A stretch of 64,000 bases of DNA from Gaoshiqia sediminis (GTDB taxonomy: Bacteria; Bacteroidota; Bacteroidia; Bacteroidales; Prolixibacteraceae): positions 1-64,000 of the forward strand of contig NZ_JAPAAF010000002.1 in assembly GCF_025907915.1 (NCBI RefSeq), in the 5' to 3' direction. Made by a program: the position numbers and the translations under genes. The notes beneath the pieces were generated by a model. That model was given only the letters and a program-made list of their open reading frames with translations, was not told the origin of the DNA and did not search any database. This document shows positions 45,387 to 53,067 of the stretch, one piece after another; the stretch's first letter is position 1; each line of letters begins with the position of its first letter.

Positions 45387-46411
45387 GAAAAATATGGATT
45401 GCCGGACTTATTATTCTGAATTCGTGGATTTCCTTTGCGGGTAAGAATGATTCTTGTTCAACAAATAAACTGGATCCGGATTATATTAAAACCTGTTACA
45501 ACGATTTGGTTGTTCGGGTTTTTTCGGCCAACAAGAATAACTTTATCCAGTTTCACGACCAAAATGAGGGGGTTCGGTTGAAATACCGGCCAAATGACTA
45601 TTATAACCTTGGAATTGGCTTTAATTACAAATGGTTTGGGCTGAAAATTGGCACCAAAATTCCCATGCTTTCCGGCGATGACCACCGATACGGAAAAACT
45701 ACCAGCTTCGGCTTGCAGAGCTATATTTATTCGCGAAAGTTCACGCTCGATATTTTGGCTATCAAAACCCGGGGGTACTATTTGAGCGAGCTGGAGGAGG
45801 AAGGACTGGAGATTCCGGGTTTGGAACAGTATTATACCCGTCGTGATTTGATCACAAATAATTTCGGCATCAACTTCAATTATGTGGTAAACAACCGGCG
45901 CTTTTCGTATAAGGCGGCTTTCAAGCAAACGGATATCCAGTTAAAAAGTGCCGGATCATTGATTTATGGCGGCGGTGTTTACCTGATAACCGTTGAAGCT
46001 GATTCGGCTTTTGTACCTTCCGAAATTGGAAATCAATATTTTACGAATGGGCGGCAGCAGAACAATTTTGAAGCGTACACGCTGAATACCAATTTGGGAT
46101 ATGCTTATTCGCTGGTTCCATCGAAAAATTGGATTATTACCGGCTCCTATCGCTTTAGTTTGGGCCTTCAGCAAAATGTGTGGCATTTTACAGGTGAAGA
46201 TACGGATCATCAGTTTAAGTTGAGCTGGAGTTCAGCATTTCAGCTTTCAGCCGGGCATTATTTCCCAAACTTTTACCTCGGGGCCTCGTTGGTGCGGTAT
46301 CAGCAAAATTCAAAAATCCAGTATCGCGATATCAGTATTCTGAACGGGACGAATTTTATGGAGTTTACAATGAGTAAACGTATTCAACTGAAACGCAGGA
46401 AATCCCGCTAA
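45383..46411 (+). CDS. DUF4421 family exported protein, probable outer-membrane beta barrel
   Basis: A 342-residue protein with a signal peptide (MRKIWIAGLIILNSWISFAG) and a body of alternating beta strands with many Tyr/Phe/Gly ending in basic residues. It matches DUF4421 in motif style (VRLKYRPNDYYNLGIGFNYKWFGLKIGTK). Function unknown; probably in the outer membrane. It begins at the ATG overlapping the xth stop, so the two are translationally coupled. Confidence 0.85.
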   Translation: MRKIWIAGLIILNSWISFAGKNDSCSTNKLDPDYIKTCYNDLVVRVFSANKNNFIQFHDQNEGVRLKYRPNDYYNLGIGFNYKWFGLKIGTKIPMLSGDDHRYGKTTSFGLQSYIYSRKFTLDILAIKTRGYYLSELEEEGLEIPGLEQYYTRRDLITNNFGINFNYVVNNRRFSYKAAFKQTDIQLKSAGSLIYGGGVYLITVEADSAFVPSEIGNQYFTNGRQQNNFEAYTLNTNLGYAYSLVPSKNWIITGSYRFSLGLQQNVWHFTGEDTDHQFKLSWSSAFQLSAGHYFPNFYLGASLVRYQQNSKIQYRDISILNGTNFMEFTMSKRIQLKRRKSR

Positions 46412-46456
46412 CTGAATTTTCCGCGTATTTACCGGAGTACATCGTTTTTTTAAGAT

Positions 46457-47485
46457 TTATTCCCAGTCAAGAATGATTTTTCCGCATTTTCCCTGTTCCA
46501 TGATGTCGAAAGCCTGCTGAAAATCGTCGGCATGCATGCGATGGGTGATGACCGGCGAAATATCCAGTCCGGTGGTTAGCATCATTTCCATGTGGTACCA
46601 CGTTTCGTACATTTCTCTTCCATAGATACCTTTCAGTGTCAGTCCTTTAAAAATAAGTTTGCTCCAGTTGATCTTTGTATCAGAGGGCAGCAAACCCAGC
46701 AAAGAGATTTTTCCGCCGTTATACATGTTTTCAACCATATCGTTGAAGGCTATCGGCGAGCCGCTGCATTCCAGGCCGATATCGAAACCGGCCACCATGC
46801 CCAGTCGTCCCATTGCACTGCGGATATTGTCGTTCATGGGGTCGATCACTTTGGTGGCGCCCATTTTCCGGGCCAAATCGCGGCGGTATTTCGAGATATC
46901 CGTTCCCACAATATTTCGGGCACCGGCAAAACGGCAAACGGCTGCGGCCATGGCCCCAATTGGTCCGCCAATGCCTGTAATCAGCACATCTTCGCCCAAA
47001 AGCGGGAAGGAGAGGGCCGTGTGGGTGGCATTTCCCAACGGGTCCATAATCGCCATGATTTCGTCGGGGATACGCGCATCTACTTTCAGCACATTTTTGG
47101 CCGGTACGGAAATGTATTCGGCAAAACCACCGTCGCGGTTTACTCCGATGCCAATGGTGTTGTCGCAGATGTGTTGTCGCCCGCGGCGGCAGTTGCGGCA
47201 AAATCCGCACGAAATGTGGCCTTCCACGGTTACCCGCTCCCCCACGTGTACGCGGTCAACTTCAGAGCCGGTTTCAACCACTTCGCCCATGTATTCATGA
47301 CCAATGATCACCGGCGTTTTGATCGTGTTCCGGGCCCATTCGTCCCACTTGTAGATATGAAGGTCTGTGCCGCAAATAGCGGCCTTTTTCACGCGGATCA
47401 ACACATCATTGGGACCTACCGACGGTAACGGAACATTCTCCATCCATAGACCCCGTTCGGGTTTGCTTTTAACGATTGCTTTCAT
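46457..47485 (-). CDS. tdh: L-threonine 3-dehydrogenase (zinc-dependent MDR family)
   Basis: A 342-residue medium-chain dehydrogenase. The catalytic zinc site includes CGTDLHIYKWDEWA, with GHEYMGEVVETG; the structural zinc site is CGFCRNCRRGRQHIC; the NAD region has a glycine-rich ITGIGGPIGAMAAAVCR. Motifs and size match Tdh, which turns L-threonine and NAD+ into 2-amino-3-ketobutyrate. No kbl (glycine C-acetyltransferase) is adjacent. A 10-bp inverted repeat lies just upstream (47494-47533). Confidence 0.9.
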   Translation of the reverse strand: MKAIVKSKPERGLWMENVPLPSVGPNDVLIRVKKAAICGTDLHIYKWDEWARNTIKTPVIIGHEYMGEVVETGSEVDRVHVGERVTVEGHISCGFCRNCRRGRQHICDNTIGIGVNRDGGFAEYISVPAKNVLKVDARIPDEIMAIMDPLGNATHTALSFPLLGEDVLITGIGGPIGAMAAAVCRFAGARNIVGTDISKYRRDLARKMGATKVIDPMNDNIRSAMGRLGMVAGFDIGLECSGSPIAFNDMVENMYNGGKISLLGLLPSDTKINWSKLIFKGLTLKGIYGREMYETWYHMEMMLTTGLDISPVITHRMHADDFQQAFDIMEQGKCGKIILDWE

Positions 47486-47493
47486 AAAATAAT

Positions 47494-47533
47494 CCCTTGA
47501 AATAACCTCAGCAAGTTAAGGGCATTTCAAGGG
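47494..47533. repeat. 10-bp inverted repeat upstream of tdh
   Basis: CCCTTGAAAT (47494-47503) and ATTTCAAGGG (47524-47533) are separated by 20 bp, and the near arm is 8 bp from the tdh start codon. It could be an operator or form a leader hairpin that affects translation. Confidence 0.5.
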
Positions 47534-47598
47534 AAAATCCAGAAGGAATATCATGTTTGATTTGTCGCCGCTGAAAAAATGTGCGCCTTTGCTTTCGA

Positions 47599-49434
47599 TC
47601 AGAAATTCAAGTTGAGCCCGCTAAAAATAGTTGTTCGTGGCATAGGATAATAACGGTTGATAGCATATTGCTGGTCGAGCAGGTTTTCGCAGCTGACGAA
47701 CCACTCGGCAAACCGGCTGGCTTTCCAGCTGAATTTGGCATCGACAACGGTGTAGCTTTCCAGATTCACAGTTGGGCTAACATCGTTGTCCATATCTGCA
47801 ATTTGGCGTAGGCTGGCATTCAACTTGCATTTTTTCCAACGGTAAGTCGCCCCCAGGTACAGGTTGTGTTTGGGAGTCGAAACTACAGGATTTTTCATAT
47901 CGATGTAACTGTAGCTGAGGTTGTAATCCAGGTTTTGCTTTGCTTTGCCGGTAATGGCTAGCTCAATCCCTTTGTTGTCAACTAGGCCCGAATTATACAG
48001 ATTCCCCATTGTACCTGTCACAATCAGGTTATCGCCTTTCACATAGAAACCGGTCAGTTCAATATTCATTTTCGAATGGAAGAATGAACGATAAATGCCG
48101 GTTTCGTAGTTCATAATCTTTTCGGGTTGCAGATTGGGGTTGTGGTTCCACATGAATAGCTCGCGAATGGTGGGACTGCGAAAACCCTTCGAGATGTTTC
48201 CTTTCCAGCTTGTTTTCGAATCGATTTTCAGAGCGAAACCACCGGAAGGGATCCATTCGTTTCCATAGATTTTGTGGTCCTGAAGCCGAAGCCCGGCGTT
48301 CAACGTTAATTTTTTCGCCAGTGTTTGTTGGACAAATCCATATACACCGATTTCGTAAACCGTGGTGTCAGCGAAAACCATTCCCTGTCCGTTCATGGCT
48401 TTTGTATTTTCGGCCATCCCGCCGTACCGGATGTGGTCAATTCCTAGTGTTAAACTGTTTCCTTCAAAGAAGTGGAAAGCCTGAAAAAAGTTCACCCCAT
48501 AATTGTTATCAGTAGAATGAAATCCGTCGGTAACATCATGTTCCCCAAAATTGTGGAAAAATTTGAGGCTTCCGGATGTTTTTTTGAAGGCGTTATCAAC
48601 AGTAAGCGACCAGTATCCGCGCAAAATATCGAGTCCACTTCCGGGGATAGCATTCAGCGTATCCGGACCGGGATCGGTTGTTTTGAAATTAGCCAGGCTG
48701 ATATCGGCGCTGGCCGATAAATGTTCGTTAAACTGGTAACCGGTTTTCAGGTAGCCATTGGTGATTTTGAAATCGGAGTTGTCGCGGTGCCCATCGGTCC
48801 GGTCATGGTTCACCGAACCAAAAAGGCTGAAGCCATTGTTCCGGTAACCGGCCGACCCGCTGTATTTTTGGGTGTTGTACGAGCCATAAAGCAGCATGGC
48901 TTTCCCGTTTATTCCATTTTGGTTTTGCTGGCGGGTAATGATGTTGATGACCCCGCCCATTGCGTTTGAACCGTACAAGGTGGACCCCGGCCCGCGGATG
49001 ACCTCGACCCGCTCCACATCCGACGCAATGTAGCTGTCGGGCAGTGGATGGCCCATGATGCCCATAAACTGCGGATGCCCGTCAATCAGCATCAAAACGC
49101 CGGTGGTTGGGTTGCCGCCAATGCCGCGGATGGTAATTTGCCCGGCCGATCCGGTGGCAACGCCAAAACCGGTGATCCCGCGTTCGGTCACAAAAAGCCC
49201 GGGCACTTGTCCGCTAAGCAGGGGCAACAAGGCCGACTCGGTGCTTTCTGCAATTTGTTCGCGACTCACAACCGATATGGCCAGCGGTACGTTGTTCCGG
49301 TGAACTTTTACAGGCGTTCCGGTTACAACTACTTCTTCAATTTTAATCGTGTCGTTCAGTTGATTTTCAGTATGTTGGGCCCATCCAGAAAATACAGACA
49401 CAAACACGATGGCACTTATTACGAGTTTCTTCAT
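47599..49434 (-). CDS. TonB-dependent outer-membrane receptor, probably metal-related
   Basis: A 611-residue receptor with a signal peptide (to about WAQ, residue 20), TonB-box-like region (IEEVVVTGTP), plug domain (about 35-155: VSREQIAESTES, ITIRGIGGNPTTGVLMLIDG, VERVEVIRGPGSTLYGSNAMGGVINIIT) and a 22-strand-type barrel ending in aromatic residues (FSGLNLNF). The plug loop GHPQFMGIMGHPLP is rich in His and Met and may touch a metal or metal complex. It lies just downstream of a NikR-like gene, and both are preceded by the same GTGTTAC repeats, so nickel, cobalt or another metal chelate is the best guess for substrate. Confidence 0.9.
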   Translation of the reverse strand: MKKLVISAIVFVSVFSGWAQHTENQLNDTIKIEEVVVTGTPVKVHRNNVPLAISVVSREQIAESTESALLPLLSGQVPGLFVTERGITGFGVATGSAGQITIRGIGGNPTTGVLMLIDGHPQFMGIMGHPLPDSYIASDVERVEVIRGPGSTLYGSNAMGGVINIITRQQNQNGINGKAMLLYGSYNTQKYSGSAGYRNNGFSLFGSVNHDRTDGHRDNSDFKITNGYLKTGYQFNEHLSASADISLANFKTTDPGPDTLNAIPGSGLDILRGYWSLTVDNAFKKTSGSLKFFHNFGEHDVTDGFHSTDNNYGVNFFQAFHFFEGNSLTLGIDHIRYGGMAENTKAMNGQGMVFADTTVYEIGVYGFVQQTLAKKLTLNAGLRLQDHKIYGNEWIPSGGFALKIDSKTSWKGNISKGFRSPTIRELFMWNHNPNLQPEKIMNYETGIYRSFFHSKMNIELTGFYVKGDNLIVTGTMGNLYNSGLVDNKGIELAITGKAKQNLDYNLSYSYIDMKNPVVSTPKHNLYLGATYRWKKCKLNASLRQIADMDNDVSPTVNLESYTVVDAKFSWKASRFAEWFVSCENLLDQQYAINRYYPMPRTTIFSGLNLNF

Positions 49435-49444
49435 GGTAAATGTA

Positions 49445-49472
49445 GTGTTACGAAATACAACATTAGTGTTAC
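49445..49472. promoter_or_regulatory. GTGTTAC direct repeat (21-bp period) upstream of the TonB receptor gene, candidate operator
   Basis: GTGTTAC at 49445-49451 and again at 49466-49472, 10 bp above the receptor start. The same heptamer with the same 21-bp period stands before the NikR-like gene. Two helical turns between repeats suits a tetramer of ribbon-helix-helix dimers bound to one face of DNA. Confidence 0.6.
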
Positions 49473-49488
49473 TATTTAGATAAAAAAT

Positions 49489-49890
49489 TTATCCTACTTT
49501 GCTCATAATCAATTTTCCATGCTGGATTCCTTTCACCGCAATCAATTGGTCGGCCAGATTGGTGAGTTTGAATGAGGGTCCCTTCACGGCAACAATTTCC
49601 AGGCAATTATCCGGGTTAATATGGAACAACTGGGAAGAAAGGATTACATCCTGATATTCGGTTTGTACATCCAACAGTTTTGCGCGGAGATCTTTCTTGT
49701 TTAGGTTGTAAACCAAGGTGATGGCGCCTGCCACCAGGTTGTCGCATTTCCACTTATGCTCCACCAGGTTTTTTTCAACCAAAAAGCGAATGGCTTGCGA
49801 TCGGTTGGAAAACGAGTTTTCCCGAACGTATTCATCCAGTGCTTTCAGCAGCTCTTCTTCCAAAGAAACGCCAAAACGGGTTACAGCCAT
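49489..49890 (-). CDS. nikR: NikR-like ribbon-helix-helix metalloregulator
   Basis: A 133-residue protein with an N-terminal ribbon-helix-helix (about 1-45: TRFGVSLEEELLKALDEYV, NRSQAIRFLVEK) and a C-terminal ACT-like metal domain (HINPDNCLEIVAVKG). Compared with E. coli NikR, the nickel ligands His89 and Cys95 are kept (His90, Cys96 here), but His76 is Thr77 and His87 is Leu88. The metal or geometry may therefore differ from classic nickel sensing. The start is the ATG at 49890: the frame stays open 25 codons further, but that extension has no family similarity and covers the GTGTTAC repeats. It is upstream of, and co-directional with, the TonB receptor gene. Confidence 0.9.
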   Translation of the reverse strand: MAVTRFGVSLEEELLKALDEYVRENSFSNRSQAIRFLVEKNLVEHKWKCDNLVAGAITLVYNLNKKDLRAKLLDVQTEYQDVILSSQLFHINPDNCLEIVAVKGPSFKLTNLADQLIAVKGIQHGKLIMSKVG

Positions 49891-49891
49891 G

Positions 49892-49919
49892 GTGTTACTT
49901 ATTTTATGATTTGTGTTAC
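49892..49919. promoter_or_regulatory. GTGTTAC direct repeat (21-bp period) upstream of the NikR-like gene, candidate autoregulatory operator
   Basis: GTGTTAC at 49892-49898 and 49913-49919, directly before the ATG at 49890. Sequence and spacing are identical to the repeat before the TonB receptor gene. Confidence 0.6.
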
Positions 49920-49966
49920 AGAATGTGAAAATACAGTTTTTTTGCCTACAAGAACGGGCAGACATG

Positions 49967-49996
49967 AAAAAACCTTTCGCGCTAACGAAAGGTTTT
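49967..49996 (-). terminator. Intrinsic terminator of cysS
   Basis: On the minus strand AAAACCTTTCG and CGAAAGGTTTT pair around a 6-nt loop and are followed by T6. It lies about 20 bp past the cysS stop. Confidence 0.85.
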
Positions 49997-50015
49997 CTGG
50001 TATGTTTGGGTGAAT

Positions 50016-51488
50016 TTATTTCAATTCCCAGCTGAAGCCATCCTTGGTATCTTTGACGATAAATCCCAGTTTGGCCAGTTCGTTGCGTATTTTGTCGGCT
50101 GTTGCCCAGTCTTTGTTGGCTTTCGCCTCCTGCCGGATTTGCAGCAACAAGTCGATAGCGGCCTGGTAGGCTTCGTTGCTTCCGGCAGCGGCTTGCTCCG
50201 GTCGTTTCAGTCCAAATATGTCATAAACGAAGGTCGCGTACAACGATTTCAAATCAGCCAGGTCGGTGGCCGATATGCTTGCCTTACTGTCGGCAATGGA
50301 GTTGATAAGTTTCACACCTTCAAACAAATGGGCAATGGCAATCGGGCTGTTCAAATCGTCGTTCATGGCTGCGTAGCACTTTTCTTTCAGTTCAGAAATG
50401 TTTACCGAAGAAGCACTGCTTACCGTTAGCTTTTCGAGCGTTTCAGCAGCTTTTAAAAGCCTTTCCATGCCTTTTTCTGCTGCTTGAAGGGCCTCGTTCG
50501 AGAAGTCCAGCGTGCTGCGGTAATGGGCTGTAAGCATAAAAAACCGGATGGTCATGGGGCTGTACGCCTGATCGAGCAGGGGATGGTCCCCGCTGAAAAA
50601 TTCCTCCAGCGAAATAGCATTTCCCAACGATTTTCCCATTTTCTGGCCGTTCAGGGTGATCATGTTGTTGTGCATCCAGTAGCGCACGGCGTCGTGTCCG
50701 TGGGCCGCTTTTGCCTGGGCAATTTCGGCTTCATGGTGCGGAAAGGTGAGGTCCATCCCGCCACCGTGAATGTCGAATGTTTCACCTAAATATTTTGTGC
50801 TCATGGCAGTACATTCTAGGTGCCAGCCCGGAAAACCATCGCTCCACTTGGATGGCCAGCGCATAATGTGCTCGGGCGAAGCTTTTTTCCATATTGCAAA
50901 GTCGAGCGACGAGCGCTTTTCGTCTTGTCCGTCCAGATCGCGTGTGTTGGTCTGCAAATCCTCAATCTTTCGTCCCGAAAGTTCGCCGTAGGGATAATGC
51001 TTGGCGTATTTTTTTACATCAAAATACACCGAACCGTTGCTTTCGTAGGCAAAGCCCGAAGCCAGAATTTTCTTCACCGTTTCAATTTGTTCGATGATGT
51101 GGCCGGTAGCGCGCGGCTCAATGCTGGGCGGCAGCACGTTCAGCAATTCCATGTTTTTGTGGTAATCGTTGGTGTAGATCTGTACCACTTCCATGGGCTC
51201 CAATTCGTCCAGCCGGGCACGTTTCTCAATTTTATCCTCTCCTTCGTCGGCATCGTTGGCCAGGTGGCCCACATCGGTAATGTTGCGAACGTAACGTACT
51301 TTATAGCCAAGGTGTTTCAGGTAGCGGAACAGCAGGTCGAACGTGATGGCCGGGCGGGCGTGTCCCAGGTGGGCTTTGCCGTAAACAGTGGGCCCGCAAA
51401 CGTACAAACCAACCCTACCCGGGTGAATGGGTTCAAAAACTTCTTTTTTTCGGCTTAATGTGTTGTATATCTGTAGTTGATTTTCCAT
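50016..51488 (-). CDS. cysS: Cysteinyl-tRNA synthetase
   Basis: A 490-residue class I aminoacyl-tRNA synthetase. The HIGH motif reads HLGH in [16 protein letters not shown], the first Cys being a zinc ligand; a further zinc site is around [12 protein letters not shown] and [19 protein letters not shown] reads KMGKS in [12 protein letters not shown]-terminal DALR-type domain ends the protein. The ATG giving [11 protein letters not shown] is used. The longer open frame upstream contains a TACCTTTG promoter element (51507-51514) and part of the divergent neighbour, so it is not coding. Confidence 0.96.
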   Translation of the reverse strand: MENQLQIYNTLSRKKEVFEPIHPGRVGLYVCGPTVYGKAHLGHARPAITFDLLFRYLKHLGYKVRYVRNITDVGHLANDADEGEDKIEKRARLDELEPMEVVQIYTNDYHKNMELLNVLPPSIEPRATGHIIEQIETVKKILASGFAYESNGSVYFDVKKYAKHYPYGELSGRKIEDLQTNTRDLDGQDEKRSSLDFAIWKKASPEHIMRWPSKWSDGFPGWHLECTAMSTKYLGETFDIHGGGMDLTFPHHEAEIAQAKAAHGHDAVRYWMHNNMITLNGQKMGKSLGNAISLEEFFSGDHPLLDQAYSPMTIRFFMLTAHYRSTLDFSNEALQAAEKGMERLLKAAETLEKLTVSSASSVNISELKEKCYAAMNDDLNSPIAIAHLFEGVKLINSIADSKASISATDLADLKSLYATFVYDIFGLKRPEQAAAGSNEAYQAAIDLLLQIRQEAKANKDWATADKIRNELAKLGFIVKDTKDGFSWELK

Positions 51489-51506
51489 GAACTCGGCAAA
51501 TTTTTG

Positions 51507-51514
51507 CAAAGGTA
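51507..51514 (-). promoter_or_regulatory. -7 element TACCTTTG for cysS
   Basis: Perfect TAnnTTTG match 19 bp before the cysS ATG. Confidence 0.55.
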
Positions 51515-51555
51515 GAAAATTTTTACCGCGCTGAATCTGGAATTGTTTATTGAAA

Positions 51556-51563
51556 TATATTTG
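51556..51563 (+). promoter_or_regulatory. -7 element TATATTTG for the radical SAM gene
   Basis: Perfect TAnnTTTG match 24 bp before the ATG at 51587, back to back with the cysS promoter. Confidence 0.5.
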
Positions 51564-51586
51564 CCGACGGTTATTTGATATACTGA

Positions 51587-52993
51587 ATGAATAGGTTAAC
51601 ACCATTAAAACAGCGGCACTTGCTGAGAAATCAGGAAGAGTACCAGGTGAAATACAACTTTCTGAAGTTTCCTTCACCGGAGGAAGCCGCTGCCGCCATG
51701 CAGGAGCGACAAACGATTTTGTCGGCCATTGAAAGTCGTGTAAAGTGGGGATTCCACCACAGTAAAGTGGATGTGACAAACCTCTCGAGGGGCTGCCAAC
51801 TCTGTGGTGAAGGGCAGTGGTCGTGCCTGTTTATCAACAACCTGTGCAACGGCAGTTGTTTTTATTGCCCCACCCGGCAAACCGATTTGGCCCGCCCCGA
51901 AACCAATACCCTTATTTTCGACGAACCGGAAACCTATGTGGAATACATCCGCAAATTTGGATTTAAAGGTGTTAGTATTTCGGGGGGCGAACCGCTTATT
52001 TCGTTCGATAAAAGCGTGGCCTTTATAAAAGCGGTGAAAGATGCCTTTGGTGAGGAGGTTTATGTTTGGCTTTATACCAACGGCATATTACTGACGCCCG
52101 AAAAAGTGGCAGCGCTGAAGCAGGCCGGACTCAATGAAATGCGCTTCGACATTGGTGCCACCGATTACAAAACCGACAAACTCCGGTTGGCGGTTGGGCA
52201 AATCCCGGTGGTGACGGTCGAGATTCCGGCTGTTCCTCTGGAAGAAGACCTGCTGAAGCAAAAAATCCGTGAGTTGAAGGGTTTGGGTGTAAGTCACCTG
52301 AATTTTCACCAGATGCGGCTGACGCCCTACAACTTCAATCAACTTATAGAGCATGGTTACAGTTACACGCATGGTGAAAAAGTGACCGTGATTGAATCCG
52401 AATTAACTGCTTTGAGGTTGATTCAATATTCGCTGGATGAAGGTATTGACTTTCCGATCAATTACTGTTCGTTTGTTTATAAAAACAGGCATCAGAAGTC
52501 GGCTAACCGGAAAAAACATGCGCCTTATGTGGTGTATCCGTGGGAAAGCATCACCGAAAACGGCTATATGCGCAACCTGTATGCAAAAGTGGATAACGGC
52601 ATGCACGAGCAGGTTTTATCACAGTTCGCTGCTAAAATCGCATCCGGAAAAGCCTCATTCAGTGCCCGGACTGGCCGGTTTGATTTTCATTCGGAAGAAC
52701 TTGCCCTTGTCAAATCGCTTCAACTTCCGGTTTTTGTGGAATATCATGTCAGTCATATTTTTCCGCAAGCTACCGGCATAAACGATTTTCAAACTGTCCA
52801 CCTTGACGGAGACAAAGAAGTGGTGGTGGAACGCCGTCCGGCTGCTTTGCCCATAGAATTGAATGCGGAAAATATGAACGTCATGGAAGCGATGCTTTCC
52901 GGTAACCTTCCATACCAAGAATCAACAGATGCCGATATTCAGCAAATAATGGGTTTTGAACTGATTCCGGAAGGGCTGGGGGAGTATTATTAA
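51587..52993 (+). CDS. Radical SAM protein of unknown function
   Basis: A 468-residue radical SAM enzyme. The cluster motif is C87-x3-C91-x2-C94 (CNGSCFYCP), followed by the GGEP motif (SISGGEPL). Three extra Cys precede it (C70-x2-C73 and C80, in [15 protein letters not shown]), which could bind a second metal centre or structural zinc. The barrel is followed by about 200 residues I do not recognise, with a basic segment ([13 protein letters not shown]). It stands alone between divergent cysS and a convergent glutamate-synthase-like gene, so context gives no substrate. Confidence 0.88.
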   Translation: MNRLTPLKQRHLLRNQEEYQVKYNFLKFPSPEEAAAAMQERQTILSAIESRVKWGFHHSKVDVTNLSRGCQLCGEGQWSCLFINNLCNGSCFYCPTRQTDLARPETNTLIFDEPETYVEYIRKFGFKGVSISGGEPLISFDKSVAFIKAVKDAFGEEVYVWLYTNGILLTPEKVAALKQAGLNEMRFDIGATDYKTDKLRLAVGQIPVVTVEIPAVPLEEDLLKQKIRELKGLGVSHLNFHQMRLTPYNFNQLIEHGYSYTHGEKVTVIESELTALRLIQYSLDEGIDFPINYCSFVYKNRHQKSANRKKHAPYVVYPWESITENGYMRNLYAKVDNGMHEQVLSQFAAKIASGKASFSARTGRFDFHSEELALVKSLQLPVFVEYHVSHIFPQATGINDFQTVHLDGDKEVVVERRPAALPIELNAENMNVMEAMLSGNLPYQESTDADIQQIMGFELIPEGLGEYY

Positions 52994-53017
52994 AAAGGGT
53001 TTGAAACAGGTGGAAAT

Positions 53018-53048
53018 AAAAAAATCCCCCAAAAAAATTGAGGGATTT
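53018..53048 (-). terminator. Intrinsic terminator of the glutamate-synthase-like gene
   Basis: On the minus strand AAATCCC and GGGATTT pair across a T-rich loop and are followed by a T-run; it lies 20 bp past the stop at 53068. Confidence 0.75.
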
Positions 53049-53067
53049 CCGGTGAGGATTAATTCTG

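Noticed and set aside
46592-47428. 278-codon open frame antisense to tdh
   Set aside because: tdh with both zinc sites lies on the minus strand; the antisense product is unrecognisable.
51489-51779. 97-codon N-terminal extension of CysS
   Set aside because: It covers the divergent promoters and the start of the radical SAM gene; known CysS proteins begin at the ATG at 51488.
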